The notes below the pieces were generated by a model, which ran no database searches, had not been told where the DNA came from, and worked only from the letters and a program-made list of their open reading frames with translations. A stretch of DNA of 64,000 bases from Paludibacteraceae bacterium (GTDB taxonomy: Bacteria > Bacteroidota > Bacteroidia > Bacteroidales > Paludibacteraceae): contig JAFGVV010000049.1 of assembly GCA_016937795.1 (NCBI GenBank), positions 62,001-126,000 on the forward strand, read 5' to 3'. Of the stretch, positions 19,596-29,388 are shown piece by piece. The position numbers and the translations under genes are program-made. The stretch's first letter is position 1; each line of letters starts with the position of its first letter.

Positions 19596-20069
19596 GTTAC
19601 ACATCTCATTTTCTTTACATATAGTAGACCTAACTTCTTCATCCTTACTACTGACTGACTAAGCCTCTTAGATTCTTCGCTACGCTTTGAATGACAACGC
19701 TTTGTATTGATTATGACTGGGAGGAGGTAGGTTGTGATTCATTTTAGTAATTGGAAGCAAATATTGACCTGAATAATAGATCAGAACAATATTTACTTCC
19801 AATTGCTTATTAATGAATAGCTATAAAATAAATATTCAGAAAGCTTTTAGTTTTACAATTAAAAGCCTAAAATTGACATATTCAGAACTTTGGCATATTG
19901 AAAAACAACAAATTATTCATGTTAAATGAATCACGATCAGTCAACACATTATATTTTTTACACCCTCAAATAAAACTTATATTATTATTATCCAACACTT
20001 AGAGCCAACACAATCACAAAAATTTATATATCTTTGCTTTCAAATTGTATCAATCATATTTAAAATCAA
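19596..20069. other. Intergenic region between fabV and the M3 peptidase gene
   Basis: 474 bp without a gene. It includes a diverged copy (19668-19696) of the 29-bp repeat found near 61.4 kb, and a TATCTTTG -7-like box at 20029-20036, 39 bp before the peptidase ATG. The rest is AT-rich with no pattern I can name. Confidence 0.5.
19668..19696. repeat. Diverged copy of the TTAGTTTCCTC..GGAATGACA repeat
   Basis: The 29-nt word starting TTAGATTCTTCGC and ending GAATGACA agrees at 22 of 29 positions with the left arm at 61355-61383. The matching ends (TTAG, AATGACA) argue for a shared dispersed element. Confidence 0.5.
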
Positions 20070-20075
20070 TTGAAA

Positions 20076-22172
20076 ATGAAAAAACTAGCATTTATCATCA
20101 TGACAGGAATTTTGCTGGTGGGATGTGCAAAAACCGATAATCCGTTTTTTGCCGCGTACGAAAATGAGTACGGCGCACCACCTTTCGAAAAAATTAAAAC
20201 AGAGCACTACCTTCCGGCTTTCAAAGAAGGCATTAAACAACATCAAGCTGAAATAGAAGCCATTGCAAATAGTGCTGAAGCTCCTACCTTTGCCAACACT
20301 ATCGAAGCACTCGACTTTAGCGGTGAGCTGCTTTCGAAAGTTTCGTCGGTATTTTTCAACCTTTATTCGGCTGAAACCAACGACCAAATGGCTGAAATTG
20401 CGAATGAAGTATCGCCGATGCTTACAGAGCACAACGACAACATGTACCTCAACGACAAGCTTTTCGAACGTGTAAAGGCACTTTATGAAAGTCGTGAATC
20501 GTTGGAACTTACTACCGAACAGCAGCGTTTGCTCGAGAAATACTACAAAGGATTTGTACGCAGTGGCGCAGCCCTGTCGGCCGAAGATAAAGAAAAACTA
20601 CGAGCTATCAACAAAGAACTCGGATTAGCCGAGCTGGCTTTCGGACAAAATGTATTGGCCGAAACAAATGCTTTTCAGAAAGTAGTTGAAAACGAAGCTG
20701 ACCTGGCCGGACTGCCCGAAAGCGTGCGTCAGGCTGCTGCTGAAGAAGCCAAAGCTGCCGGAATGGAAGGAAAATGGCTTTTTACAACTCAAAAGGCGAG
20801 TTTTATTCCGGTATTACAGTACAGCGAAAACCGCGAACTCCGCAAAGAGCTTCTGATGGCTTATGCCAATCGTGGCGACAACGACAATGCCAACGACAAT
20901 AAGGAAAACATTAACACCATCATGAAGCTGCGTGTTCAGCGCGCTCAACTGCTTGGTTTCGAAACTCCTGCAGCATTTATCCTCGACAACACAATGGCCA
21001 AAACGCCACAGGCCGTGTACGATTTTCTGAAAACAGTGTGGGAACCTGCTGTAAAACAAGCCAAAGCAGAAGCTTATGAACTACAAAAACTGATGGATGC
21101 CGAAGGAAAAGGCGAAAAACTCGAAGCATGGGACTGGTGGTTTTATGCCGAAAAACTCCGCAAGGCGAAATACGACCTCGACGAAGAAGAACTTCGCCCG
21201 TATTTTAAACTCGACAATGTGCGCAAAGGTGCATTCGACTTAGCCGGGAAACTGTGGGGACTGAAATTCAAAAAACTCGAAAGCATGCCCACTTACCACG
21301 CCGATGTGGAAATGTTTGAAGTTACCGACGCCGATGGCTCACTTATTGGCGTACTTTACACCGACTATTTCCCACGCCCAGGAAAACGTGGTGGTGCATG
21401 GATGAATAATATCACCGAACAGTTTAAAAAAGATGGTAAAAATCACCGACCCGTTATTATTAATGTAGGAAACTTCAGTAAACCAACTGCCGATAAACCT
21501 TCGCTACTTAACATGGATGAGGTGGAAACCCTGTTCCATGAATTTGGTCACGCACTGCATGGATTGCTTTCGCAAACCACATATATTTCGGTAAGTGCTA
21601 CCAATGTATCGCGCGACTTTGTGGAACTACCCTCACAAATTATGGAAAACTGGTGTTTCGAACCCGATGTAATGAAAACTTATGCATTGCATTACGAAAG
21701 CGGCGAAGTAATTCCCAATGAGCTGATCGAGAAAATTCAGAAAGCAGGCACTTTTAATCAGGGTTTTGTAATGACCGAACTTCTGTCGGCTGCCTTGCTC
21801 GATATGGATTATCATATGATGAAAGATACAAGTTCATTTGACGTGCGAGAGTTTGAAAAAACATCGCTCGAACGCATCGGTATGATTCCAGAAATTATTG
21901 TTCGTTACCGCAGTACTTATTTCAACCATGTTTTTGGTGGAGGTTATGCGGCAGGCTACTACAGCTACACATGGGCCGAAGTACTCGATGCCGATGCATA
22001 TCAGGCATTTGTAGAAACAGGCGACATTTATAACAAAGAAGTAGCCACTGCTTTTCGTCGCAATGTACTTGAAAAAGGCGGTTCCGACGATCCGATGACA
22101 CTATATCGTACCTTCCGTGGTGGTGACCCCAACCCCGAAGCACTGCTTCGCAAACGTGGATTTATTCAATAA
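20076..22172 (+). CDS. M3-family metallopeptidase, lipoprotein
   Basis: A 698-aa zinc peptidase of the M3 family (oligopeptidase A / peptidyl-dipeptidase Dcp group) that cleaves short peptides. The zinc motif HEFGHALHG is at about residue 488, preceded by LNMDEVETLF as expected, and the downstream glutamate lies in the conserved RDFVELPSQIMENW segment. The N-terminus is a lipoprotein signal (MKKLAFIIMTGILLVGCAK) with lipobox LVGC, so the enzyme is probably anchored in the periplasm or on the outer membrane. I chose the ATG at 20076; a TTG two codons upstream is also in frame. A bidirectional hairpin terminator follows at 22218. Confidence 0.95.
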   Translation: MKKLAFIIMTGILLVGCAKTDNPFFAAYENEYGAPPFEKIKTEHYLPAFKEGIKQHQAEIEAIANSAEAPTFANTIEALDFSGELLSKVSSVFFNLYSAETNDQMAEIANEVSPMLTEHNDNMYLNDKLFERVKALYESRESLELTTEQQRLLEKYYKGFVRSGAALSAEDKEKLRAINKELGLAELAFGQNVLAETNAFQKVVENEADLAGLPESVRQAAAEEAKAAGMEGKWLFTTQKASFIPVLQYSENRELRKELLMAYANRGDNDNANDNKENINTIMKLRVQRAQLLGFETPAAFILDNTMAKTPQAVYDFLKTVWEPAVKQAKAEAYELQKLMDAEGKGEKLEAWDWWFYAEKLRKAKYDLDEEELRPYFKLDNVRKGAFDLAGKLWGLKFKKLESMPTYHADVEMFEVTDADGSLIGVLYTDYFPRPGKRGGAWMNNITEQFKKDGKNHRPVIINVGNFSKPTADKPSLLNMDEVETLFHEFGHALHGLLSQTTYISVSATNVSRDFVELPSQIMENWCFEPDVMKTYALHYESGEVIPNELIEKIQKAGTFNQGFVMTELLSAALLDMDYHMMKDTSSFDVREFEKTSLERIGMIPEIIVRYRSTYFNHVFGGGYAAGYYSYTWAEVLDADAYQAFVETGDIYNKEVATAFRRNVLEKGGSDDPMTLYRTFRGGDPNPEALLRKRGFIQ

Positions 22173-22217
22173 TACAATAAATAGCTGACTGGTTTGACCA
22201 GCAGGTATTAAACGAAT

Positions 22218-22262
22218 ACACCCCGCATGAGAGAAATCTCGTACGGGGTGTGTTTTATTTTT
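22218..22262. terminator. Bidirectional terminator between convergent genes
   Basis: Stem ACACCCCG (22218-22225) with CGGGGTGT (22244-22251), and an inner GAGA-GAAA-TCTC helix. On the plus strand it is followed by GTTTTATTTTT, so it clearly suits the M3 peptidase gene. On the minus strand the downstream T content is weaker. Confidence 0.8.
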
Positions 22263-22277
22263 ACACTTTAGAAGTCG

Positions 22278-23144
22278 TTATTTCCAACTATCAACCAAAG
22301 TTTTGTTTGCTTCGTACCATTTTTTGGCACCTTTTTCTTCACCATTCTCTTCAATTGCGGTAAGAAGTGAGTAAAGCTCCTCTTCACTCAAATTAAAGTT
22401 TTTGAAGAATCTTGCCGCTTCAGGTTTTTCCTGTTCAAAACCACGACGCGAGATAATTTCACATGCATCTTTTGGATACACACCTTTATTATCAACCAAA
22501 TATTTCAGGTCAAATTTATCCCACATGAAATGAGGTTTCCAGCCTGTAATGACAATAGATTTTTTGTCTCTGATAGCTTTTTCGAGGCTTGCTACCATAG
22601 CAGGTCCACTCGATGTAATCTGATCAAAGTTCAAATTATATGCATCAATAGCCTTCAATGTATTAGCATGAATACCTGCCCCACTACCAATACCATAAAT
22701 TTTTCCTTCAAACTCATCTCTGTGGGCATTCAGCTCTTCAATAGTATTAATACTTACGTACGAGGGAACAACCAGGCCGGTGGTTCCGTTGCTAAATGCT
22801 TCGCCTAACTTTACTAAGTTATCACCATATTTTGCCCAATAATCTTTGTGTGTATTGGGAAGCCACGCATCCATTAACACATCGCCTTTCGAATTGTCTT
22901 TTGATAATTCACCATAAATCAAACCCGGCTCTAAGTTATAAAGTACAACTTCGTATCCATATTCTTCGAGAGCTGTTTTGGCTAAATATGTAAAGGCGAT
23001 ACCCTCAGCCCAATTTGGATAAAGGATTGTAACCTTCATTTGCTCCTGTTTTGCATCCTTTTTCTTCGTATTGCATGCGGCAAACGAAAAAACAACAACG
23101 GCTATTAGAATAACAGCACTCACTAATTTTGATAATCTGTTCAT
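22278..23144 (-). CDS. proX: Glycine betaine/proline-type ABC transporter substrate-binding lipoprotein
   Basis: A 288-aa OpuAC/ProX-like binding protein that captures a quaternary-amine osmoprotectant in the periplasm. It has a lipoprotein signal ending FSFAAC (Cys at about residue 23). The mature protein starts KVTILYPNWAEGIAFTYLAK, followed by VLMDAWLPNTHKDYW and GIGSGAGIH ... WKPHFMWDKFDLKYL, the characteristic two-lobe OpuAC sequence with tryptophans for a cation-pi cage. It is the last gene of the porin-ATPase-permease-binding protein operon, 20 bp after the permease. The exact ligand (betaine, choline, carnitine, proline betaine) is not readable. Confidence 0.9.
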   Translation of the reverse strand: MNRLSKLVSAVILIAVVVFSFAACNTKKKDAKQEQMKVTILYPNWAEGIAFTYLAKTALEEYGYEVVLYNLEPGLIYGELSKDNSKGDVLMDAWLPNTHKDYWAKYGDNLVKLGEAFSNGTTGLVVPSYVSINTIEELNAHRDEFEGKIYGIGSGAGIHANTLKAIDAYNLNFDQITSSGPAMVASLEKAIRDKKSIVITGWKPHFMWDKFDLKYLVDNKGVYPKDACEIISRRGFEQEKPEAARFFKNFNLSEEELYSLLTAIEENGEEKGAKKWYEANKTLVDSWK

Positions 23145-23164
23145 ATATATATATATTTAAAAAT

Positions 23165-24028
23165 TTATTTTTTTGATCCTATTGATTGTGTAATTCTATC
23201 GAGTATAATTGCCAGAATAACAATGCTTAATCCCGACTCAAAACCTTTAGCAATATCATTTTGCTGTATACCCTGATATACCACACTTCCGAGTCCTTCG
23301 GCACCAACCATAGAGGCAATAACCACCATCGACAATGCCAAAAGGATTACCTGATTTACTCCGGCTAAGATTGTAGGCATAGCTAATGGAAGCTGTATTT
23401 TATACAAAATCTGACTTTCGGTAGCTCCGAAAGCGTATCCGGCCTCAATAGTTTCGGCAGGCACATTACGAATACCAAGACTGGTGAGTCTGACGGCTGG
23501 CGGCAAAGCAAATATCACAGTGGCAATGACACCCGGAGAGTTTCCTACGCTGAAAAAGAATATTGCAGGTATTAAATACACAAAGGCAGGCATAGTCTGC
23601 ATTAAATCGAGTACGGGTCGAATGAGAGCATCGGCAATTTTACTTTTAGCAGTCAGGATGCCAAACGGAATTCCAAACAAAAGTGCAATAAAAGTAGAGA
23701 CCAAAACCAGAGTTGTAGTTTGCACCGCTTCTTTCCAATATCCTAACAGAAAGATAAAACTAAATCCAAGGATGATAAAAAAAGATAATCCGATAGCACT
23801 TTTTAAGCCCTGCTTATTAAATCTGTTCTTACCTGCCTTCAGATAATATGCCAATACAGCAACCAACAATACCACCAACCATGGAGGGAAAAGCAAAAAC
23901 AAGTGATTCATATTGTCAACCAACCAGCTTATCCCATCATCAATTGCTGTCCATAAAAATGAGAAGTTCTGTTCCAGAGAATTAATCCCTGTTTCAATGT
24001 ATGTTCCAACGTCTATTATTTTTTCCAT
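23165..24028 (-). CDS. proW: Glycine betaine/proline ABC transporter permease
   Basis: A 287-aa inner-membrane permease of the ProW/OpuAB family with about seven hydrophobic segments. The EAA loop that contacts the ATPase reads [20 protein letters not shown] (about residue 190), and PFGILTAKS and [17 protein letters not shown] are typical of the family. The start overlaps the end of the ATPase gene by 13 bp, so translation is probably coupled. With its neighbours it should form an osmolyte importer. Confidence 0.94.
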   Translation of the reverse strand: MEKIIDVGTYIETGINSLEQNFSFLWTAIDDGISWLVDNMNHLFLLFPPWLVVLLVAVLAYYLKAGKNRFNKQGLKSAIGLSFFIILGFSFIFLLGYWKEAVQTTTLVLVSTFIALLFGIPFGILTAKSKIADALIRPVLDLMQTMPAFVYLIPAIFFFSVGNSPGVIATVIFALPPAVRLTSLGIRNVPAETIEAGYAFGATESQILYKIQLPLAMPTILAGVNQVILLALSMVVIASMVGAEGLGSVVYQGIQQNDIAKGFESGLSIVILAIILDRITQSIGSKK

Positions 24029-25284
24029 TTAAAAAATTCTTTTGCCTGAGATTTTAACTTATCAATATCTTTATTATCGTACCTTGTTGACTCAATAATA
24101 ATTGAAGTTTGCGACACGACACCTTCAAGTCTCCCATTTTCCTGATTCACCACTGCTAAAGGCGATTTGTTCTCAGTGATCAGTGGAAGCATTTCTTCAA
24201 CCGTATACTCTTTGTGAATACTATGCACATTGGTGCGGATAATTGCATCAAGTGAATGATTCTGACTTTTATCATTTTTAACCAAATCATCGAGCCACAG
24301 AAAGCCCAGAAACTTTCTATCTTTGTCCACAACCGGTAATACATCCACCGAAACAGTCCTCATTTTCCTTAAAGCCGCTTCGAGACCATCCTTACCGTAA
24401 ATAATAACTGTGGGTTTTTCGAACATTAATTTCCCGGCAGTAATAATTGTTTTTCGATCAACCTTTTCGACAAAAGCCTCCACATACTCACTTGCGGGTG
24501 TAGTAATAATGTCTTCTGCTGTACCAATTTGTTCAATAACACCATCCTTCATAATTGCAATACGGTCGCCCAATTTAAAAGCCTCATCCAAATCGTGGGT
24601 AATAAAAACTATAGTTTTCTTTACTTTCTCCTGAATTTGCAAAAGTTCATCCTGCATATCCGACTTTATAAGCGGATCCAGCGCCGAAAAAGATTCGTCC
24701 ATAAGTAACACTTCCGGATCGTTGGCTAATGCTCTCGCTAAACCTACACGCTGCTGCATTCCTCCTGATAGTTCGGACGGGAATTTAAGTTCATAGCCCT
24801 GTAGTCCAACAGTATTAAGAGCTTCCTGTGCTTTTTTCAAACGAGAATCAAGTGGCTCATCCCTTAATTCCAAGCCAAAAGCTGCATTTTCGATGATATT
24901 ACGATGAGGCAGTAAACCAAAGCTCTGAAAAACCATACTCATCTCAGTTCTGCGGGTTTGCAACAACTCCTTATTGGTTTCTTTTGTAATGTCGTAGTCA
25001 TTTACAAGCACACGACCCGATGTAGGTCGGTGTAAGCGATTAAGACAACGGATTAAAGTGGACTTTCCACTTCCTGACAACCCCATGACAACGAAAATCT
25101 CGCCCTCGTACACATCGAAGCTTACATTATTAACTCCTACTGTGCACTTTGTGGATTTTAAAATTTCGGCTTTGGAAACTCCTGTTTTAAGCATTTCCAG
25201 CGCTTTCTCTTTTAGTTTTTTATTTTTACCGAAAATCAGAGATAACTCTTCGACCCTGATTTTCGTTTTTACGGAATTTTCCAT
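24016..25284 (-). CDS. proV: Glycine betaine/proline ABC transporter ATP-binding protein with CBS pair
   Basis: ATPase of the ProV/OpuAA type, 422 aa from the chosen start. Walker A is GLSGSGKST, the signature is [15 protein letters not shown], and Walker B is [13 protein letters not shown]. The C-terminal part (about residues 275-420) holds two CBS repeats, which in OpuA sense ionic strength and gate transport. The reading frame is open up to a TTG at 25314 that overlaps the porin stop codon (TTGA). I prefer the ATG at 25284 because [16 protein letters not shown] resembles the usual family start. It is between the porin and permease genes, so the whole set is likely one osmotically regulated operon. 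Confidence 0.94.
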   Translation of the reverse strand: MENSVKTKIRVEELSLIFGKNKKLKEKALEMLKTGVSKAEILKSTKCTVGVNNVSFDVYEGEIFVVMGLSGSGKSTLIRCLNRLHRPTSGRVLVNDYDITKETNKELLQTRRTEMSMVFQSFGLLPHRNIIENAAFGLELRDEPLDSRLKKAQEALNTVGLQGYELKFPSELSGGMQQRVGLARALANDPEVLLMDESFSALDPLIKSDMQDELLQIQEKVKKTIVFITHDLDEAFKLGDRIAIMKDGVIEQIGTAEDIITTPASEYVEAFVEKVDRKTIITAGKLMFEKPTVIIYGKDGLEAALRKMRTVSVDVLPVVDKDRKFLGFLWLDDLVKNDKSQNHSLDAIIRTNVHSIHKEYTVEEMLPLITENKSPLAVVNQENGRLEGVVSQTSIIIESTRYDNKDIDKLKSQAKEFFKWKK

Positions 25285-25310
25285 TAAAATCAAATTTTGT
25301 TCGTTATAAC

Positions 25311-26417
25311 TCAAAAGTAAAAACCCATGTTTATGTTAAACCTCGACTCCCATTTTGCTGTTGGCGAGCCTTCTGCAAGCCCATTAGTCCATTCGCCCAA
25401 CCATGCATTATTTTTACCCAAAGCATAATCAACATAAGTATATACATTACCGGCAGTGATTAAAAAGCCAGGCACAAAATGTTGCGTTGTTTCAAACCCG
25501 TTTGCAGATTTATTTATCATGGAATAATCCAAATAGGGCTGAATATTGGTAACCGGACCAAAGTCTACATTAATAGAATATGCAAGGCCTGCCACATAAA
25601 TGCTTCCCCTGGTGGCAATATTATAATCGTAACCATATGCACTCATTTGAATTTTATCGAGCGTATTGCCCAAATTATCCCTGGCTCCATAATTATAATT
25701 TACATATTCTCCTTTGAAGTTGAAATTCCCAAAATCGGCCACCAAGTGTCCGGCAAAGGCTGTTGATACTTCGCTGTTTTGTAAAACACTATTGTAATTG
25801 CGTCCATACTGACCCGACAATCCCAATTCGATATTATCGTTAAGCTGATAGGCAGCACGTAAATTAAACTGACCGTGCTCCACAACACTGGCAGTAGCAG
25901 TTGGTGTGATATCATAGGAATAACGCGAAGAGTAATTTGAAGCCCCCTGTGGTTCGGGTTGATGATAATATGCAATATTGAGCGTAAGATTTTCGATTCC
26001 TGTATAATCGAACTTCAGCCCCATATCGTAATCATCCTCCAAACCAACATAATATGGAATTTGAAACCACCATGAATGAGAAGCAAATTTGGAAATACCA
26101 AAAGGCACTTGTGATACCCCTAATTTCATGTACAAATCGTCGTTAAAAGCGTAGCCCAACCAACCATGATGAATAAAATGACTGTCGTCGGCCGGATAAA
26201 AACGATATTCGAAGCTCATATCAATTCCGGCAACCTGAGCATCGACATTTATACGCCAGGTATCCCATGCTAATTGCGGGTCGGTTTTATCATCAACCCA
26301 ACTTTTATCATACAGATTGTAACGTAAAGCTCCTCCTATTTTCACAAAGTCCTTTTGCGAGAAGACACAGACAGAAGTCGTAAGAAATAACAATAATAAT
26401 TTTTTTTTGAGAATCAT
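25311..26417 (-). CDS. Outer-membrane beta-barrel porin preceding the osmoprotectant transporter
   Basis: A 368-aa protein with a signal peptide ([15 protein letters not shown]) followed by alternating aromatic and polar strands ending in GFYF, a C-terminal phenylalanine typical of outer-membrane barrels. [38 protein letters not shown] and [15 protein letters not shown] resemble the OprO/OprP-like porins of Bacteroidota. It is the first gene of the unit and its stop lies 26 bp before the chosen start of the ABC ATPase, so it is probably the outer-membrane entry route for the osmolyte. The substrate is inferred from context only. Confidence 0.8.
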   Translation of the reverse strand: MILKKKLLLLFLTTSVCVFSQKDFVKIGGALRYNLYDKSWVDDKTDPQLAWDTWRINVDAQVAGIDMSFEYRFYPADDSHFIHHGWLGYAFNDDLYMKLGVSQVPFGISKFASHSWWFQIPYYVGLEDDYDMGLKFDYTGIENLTLNIAYYHQPEPQGASNYSSRYSYDITPTATASVVEHGQFNLRAAYQLNDNIELGLSGQYGRNYNSVLQNSEVSTAFAGHLVADFGNFNFKGEYVNYNYGARDNLGNTLDKIQMSAYGYDYNIATRGSIYVAGLAYSINVDFGPVTNIQPYLDYSMINKSANGFETTQHFVPGFLITAGNVYTYVDYALGKNNAWLGEWTNGLAEGSPTAKWESRFNINMGFYF

Positions 26418-27128
26418 AAGCGTGAGAGATATTAAGTAATTTTTTATATAACTATATCAAAATCAACTAAAACTAAAATAGTTTTTGCAACTGACAACAG
26501 ACAACAACACAGTCAATATATCAAAAGTATATCCATCAATTCCGAAAATTAATAATTTAAAAATTCAAAACATCAGAAAACATATTTAATTAATGATTAT
26601 TTGTCGAAATTGCAGGCTGTACTTTAATATGCAAAACACATTGAAGCAAACTCAATTTCAGGTACATGATGAGGAAAATGCATTTCAAAATTCAGAAACA
26701 CACTGAACATTTAAAATCTGCAGGGAGGTATTGTTCTTTCAGTATAAAAGAAGTGAAAAAGATAATGTAGAACTACTATTCTGAAGTATTTTACAGTTTC
26801 CATATGGTTGCAAAAGTATAAAAAAAAAGTCTTAAAACCTAATCCCGTCAAACAACGCAAACAAAAACCAGGGAAACAAGCACTATATAAACCTAAAAGA
26901 CAACAACTTAAGAAGAAATAACAAACAAGAGCCGCAATACAGATAGAAATGTAAGAAAGTTGTACAGATTTAAGCAAACAAAATTCATTTACATCACCGC
27001 AAAAACAACAAAAACCAAACACAGATGACAGAACAGTTGTAAAAATATAACAACAAAACAATATATTAACAACATGGCTTTGATAGCTGCATTTCATTTT
27101 TTACTTTTGTTGCCTAAATCAAAAAAGT
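26418..27128. other. Divergent intergenic region (porin / mutY)
   Basis: 711 bp without a convincing gene. It contains the mutY promoter at its right end. A 128-codon open frame on the minus strand (26711-27097) is rich in Cys and Phe and has no family resemblance; I regard it as non-coding. No clear promoter for the porin operon was found. Confidence 0.55.
27079..27109 (+). promoter_or_regulatory. Candidate mutY promoter
   Basis: TTTG at 27079-27082, a 19-nt spacer and TACTTTTG at 27102-27109 match the Bacteroidota consensus. The ATG follows 20 bp later, giving a very short leader. Confidence 0.72.
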
Positions 27129-28193
27129 ATGCAGCTTCAGTCCTACTCCCTCGCCCTTCAAGACTGGTATCACAGACACAAACGTGATTTGCCCTGGCGC
27201 AACATTTCCGATCCATATCTGATATGGATTTCAGAAATCATACTTCAACAAACACGGGTAGCTCAGGGAATGGATTATTATCTACGATTTGTATCACGTT
27301 TTCCGGAGGTACTTTCGCTGGCAAAAGCCGAAGAACAGGAGGTTTTGAAATACTGGCAGGGACTGGGTTATTATTCGCGTGCTCGAAATCTGCACAAAGC
27401 AGCAAGGCAGATTGCGGAGAATTATGGAGGACAATTTCCACTTAATCATGCTGACATACTGAAACTGTCGGGCATTGGCACTTATACCGCAGCTGCCATT
27501 GCTTCGTTTGCCTACAATCAGCCATACGCAGTGGTAGATGGAAATGTATATCGTGTACTGTCGCGACTTTTCGGCATCGACAGCCCCATAGACAGTCCGC
27601 GCGGACAAAAGGAATTTGCAGCGCTGGCCGCAGAACTGCTCGATTCAGAAAATGCAGGAACGCACAATCAGGCCATTATGGAATTCGGAGCCTTGCAGTG
27701 TGTGCCTGTAAACCCCGATTGCGGAATTTGTCCGCTAAAGGATAGCTGTGTAGCTCTGAAAACGACTTCGGTTGACAAGCTGCCCGTGAAAGAGCGGAAA
27801 ACCAAAATCAAAGCCCGCTATTTCAACTATCTTTTTATAAAACACGAAAATCAAACATATCTTCAAAAAAGAGAAAGCCAGGATATCTGGAAAAATCTCT
27901 ACGAGTTTCCGCTTATCGAATCGGAAAGATTGTTTACTATCGACGAATTAATTGAGCATGATGAATTTAAATCCCTTTTTCCTGAAGCATCGGCTTTAAA
28001 AATCAGCGGTACATATTACGATTTCAAACACATTCTCACGCACCGGCATATTTTCGCCCGTTTTTTTATGATCGAAACCGACAAAACGAATAGTCATTAT
28101 AAAAAATTCGGTAAAACGCTCATCGACAATATGGATCATTTGCCAATCTCGCGTCTTACCGAACTATTTCTGGAGAAAATATTTAACCGATAA
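27129..28193 (+). CDS. mutY: A/G-specific adenine glycosylase
   Basis: A 354-aa base-excision repair enzyme that removes adenine mispaired with guanine or 8-oxoguanine. The N-terminal domain has the catalytic-glutamate region SEIILQQTRV, the helix-hairpin-helix LKLSGIGTYTAAAIAS and the catalytic aspartate in VVDGNVYRVLSR. The [4Fe-4S] ligands are spaced C-x6-C-x2-C-x5-C in CVPVNPDCGICPLKDSC. The C-terminal NUDIX-like domain (from about residue 230), which recognises 8-oxoG, ends with the FKHILTHRHI strand. The length is standard. The gene end overlaps the convergent satP-like gene by 11 bp. Confidence 0.97.
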   Translation: MQLQSYSLALQDWYHRHKRDLPWRNISDPYLIWISEIILQQTRVAQGMDYYLRFVSRFPEVLSLAKAEEQEVLKYWQGLGYYSRARNLHKAARQIAENYGGQFPLNHADILKLSGIGTYTAAAIASFAYNQPYAVVDGNVYRVLSRLFGIDSPIDSPRGQKEFAALAAELLDSENAGTHNQAIMEFGALQCVPVNPDCGICPLKDSCVALKTTSVDKLPVKERKTKIKARYFNYLFIKHENQTYLQKRESQDIWKNLYEFPLIESERLFTIDELIEHDEFKSLFPEASALKISGTYYDFKHILTHRHIFARFFMIETDKTNSHYKKFGKTLIDNMDHLPISRLTELFLEKIFNR

Positions 28194-28737
28194 TTTTCTT
28201 GCCCATTGGCAACACGGTTTTTCCGGCTAAATCGTTGATAATAATGCCGGCCATCATATACCATGCAGCAAAAGCACACACAATCAGATCGATAGCAGCC
28301 AGCGTTTTGAGCGCAGGGAAATAAAAATGCTCAAGCACCAGCAGAATAAAGCCAATGAGCAATGTTCCGAAAGTAAAAGTCATTGCCTTGTGTACACGCA
28401 GCGAAGCAATAAACATAATCACGGTGTAAAGCGTCCAGCCCAAAAGGTAAAAACCCACATCAGCAGTTGACGAAGGATACACATTGAAATGATTCATAAG
28501 TTTGATAATGCTCAGTCCAATCCAGAAAGCACCATACGACACAAAAGCACTGTAACCAAAGCTATTACCCATTTTTTGTTCCTGAAAGCCGGCAATCAAC
28601 TGAGCCAAACCACCAAAAATAATTCCCATGCCAAGCACAGGTCCCCAGCCTGCCAGGCCAAGATTGTGTAACTGAAGAAGAAAAGTAGTCATGCCAAAAC
28701 CGGCCAGACCAACCACTGCGGGATTTCCGTTTTTCAT
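28183..28737 (-). CDS. satP: Acetate/succinate transporter family (GPR1/FUN34/YaaH) protein
   Basis: A 184-aa inner-membrane protein of the AceTr family. It opens with NPAVVGLAGFGMTTFLLQLHN, the family's NPxPxG-like signature (here NPAVVG), and has six hydrophobic segments. GMGIIFGGLAQLIAGFQEQKMGNSFGYSAFVSYGAFW is highly characteristic. It probably moves acetate and related short acids across the inner membrane. I chose the ATG at 28737 because the 15 extra codons upstream do not resemble the family. It converges on mutY and overlaps it by 11 bp. Confidence 0.9.
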   Translation of the reverse strand: MKNGNPAVVGLAGFGMTTFLLQLHNLGLAGWGPVLGMGIIFGGLAQLIAGFQEQKMGNSFGYSAFVSYGAFWIGLSIIKLMNHFNVYPSSTADVGFYLLGWTLYTVIMFIASLRVHKAMTFTFGTLLIGFILLVLEHFYFPALKTLAAIDLIVCAFAAWYMMAGIIINDLAGKTVLPMGKKIIG

Positions 28738-28903
28738 TTTGTAAATTGTTTTTTTTGTATTTCGGGCGCAAAAATACAACAATAAAACATCTCCCGCAAC
28801 TAATAGATTGATAATGTTTTAGACAATATTTAAAAGTAGAAAATTACATTTTTACAATGATTACAAATAAATTTACATATAATTGAAAAACAAACCTAAA
28901 GCA

Positions 28904-28933
28904 TTGTAAATTCAGGGATAATACATACATTTG
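28904..28933 (+). promoter_or_regulatory. Candidate promoter of the DUF1801 gene
   Basis: TTG at 28904-28906, a 19-nt spacer and TACATTTG at 28926-28933. The ATG is 34 bp downstream. It fits the Bacteroidota consensus. Confidence 0.6.
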
Positions 28934-28967
28934 CATTTATTGCCAGCTATTCATAAAAGCTTGATAC

Positions 28968-29318
28968 ATGACAAATTATCCGGACATAGACCAATACATA
29001 GCCACATTTCCTGTTTATATTGCCACAAAACTAAATAAGATCAGGGCAACAATACGAAATGTAGCGCCACTTGCCACTGAAAAAATATCGTATGGCATGC
29101 CCACATTTGTGTTTAACGGACTTTTGGTTCATTTTGAAGCTCAGAAAAACCACATTGGATTTTATCCTGCCCCTTCGGGCATCGAGGCCTTTAGCGAAAA
29201 ACTCAGCGAATGGAAACACTCGAAGGGCGCAGTTCAGTTTCCCAACGACGAAGAAATACCATATGCACTTATCGAAGAAATTACCAAATACAGATACCAC
29301 GAAAATTTGAAAAAGTAA
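28968..29318 (+). CDS. DUF1801 domain protein
   Basis: A 116-aa small protein of the DUF1801/YdhG family: IATFPVYIATKLNKIRATIR at the N-terminus, EKISYGMPTFVFNGLLVHFE in the middle and HIGFYPAPSGIEAF after it. Members adopt a YjbR/CyaY-like fold, are found alone in many bacteria and have no settled biochemical role. The gene has its own promoter and precedes the mscS-like gene by 70 bp on the same strand, so read-through is possible. Confidence 0.85.
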   Translation: MTNYPDIDQYIATFPVYIATKLNKIRATIRNVAPLATEKISYGMPTFVFNGLLVHFEAQKNHIGFYPAPSGIEAFSEKLSEWKHSKGAVQFPNDEEIPYALIEEITKYRYHENLKK

Positions 29319-29388
29319 CAGAAGTAACTTATCACACTTTATTTTTACAGCAACCAATATCCTGAATAACCATCTACAATTAACCATT

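Noticed and set aside
25284..25314. TTG start of the ABC ATPase overlapping the porin stop (TTGA)
   Set aside because: An in-frame ATG 10 codons later gives the usual family N-terminus; kept only as an alternative.
26711..27097. 128-codon open frame on the minus strand
   Set aside because: Composition is Cys/Phe-rich low complexity in an AT-rich intergenic region, with no family resemblance or promoter, and it runs up to the mutY promoter.
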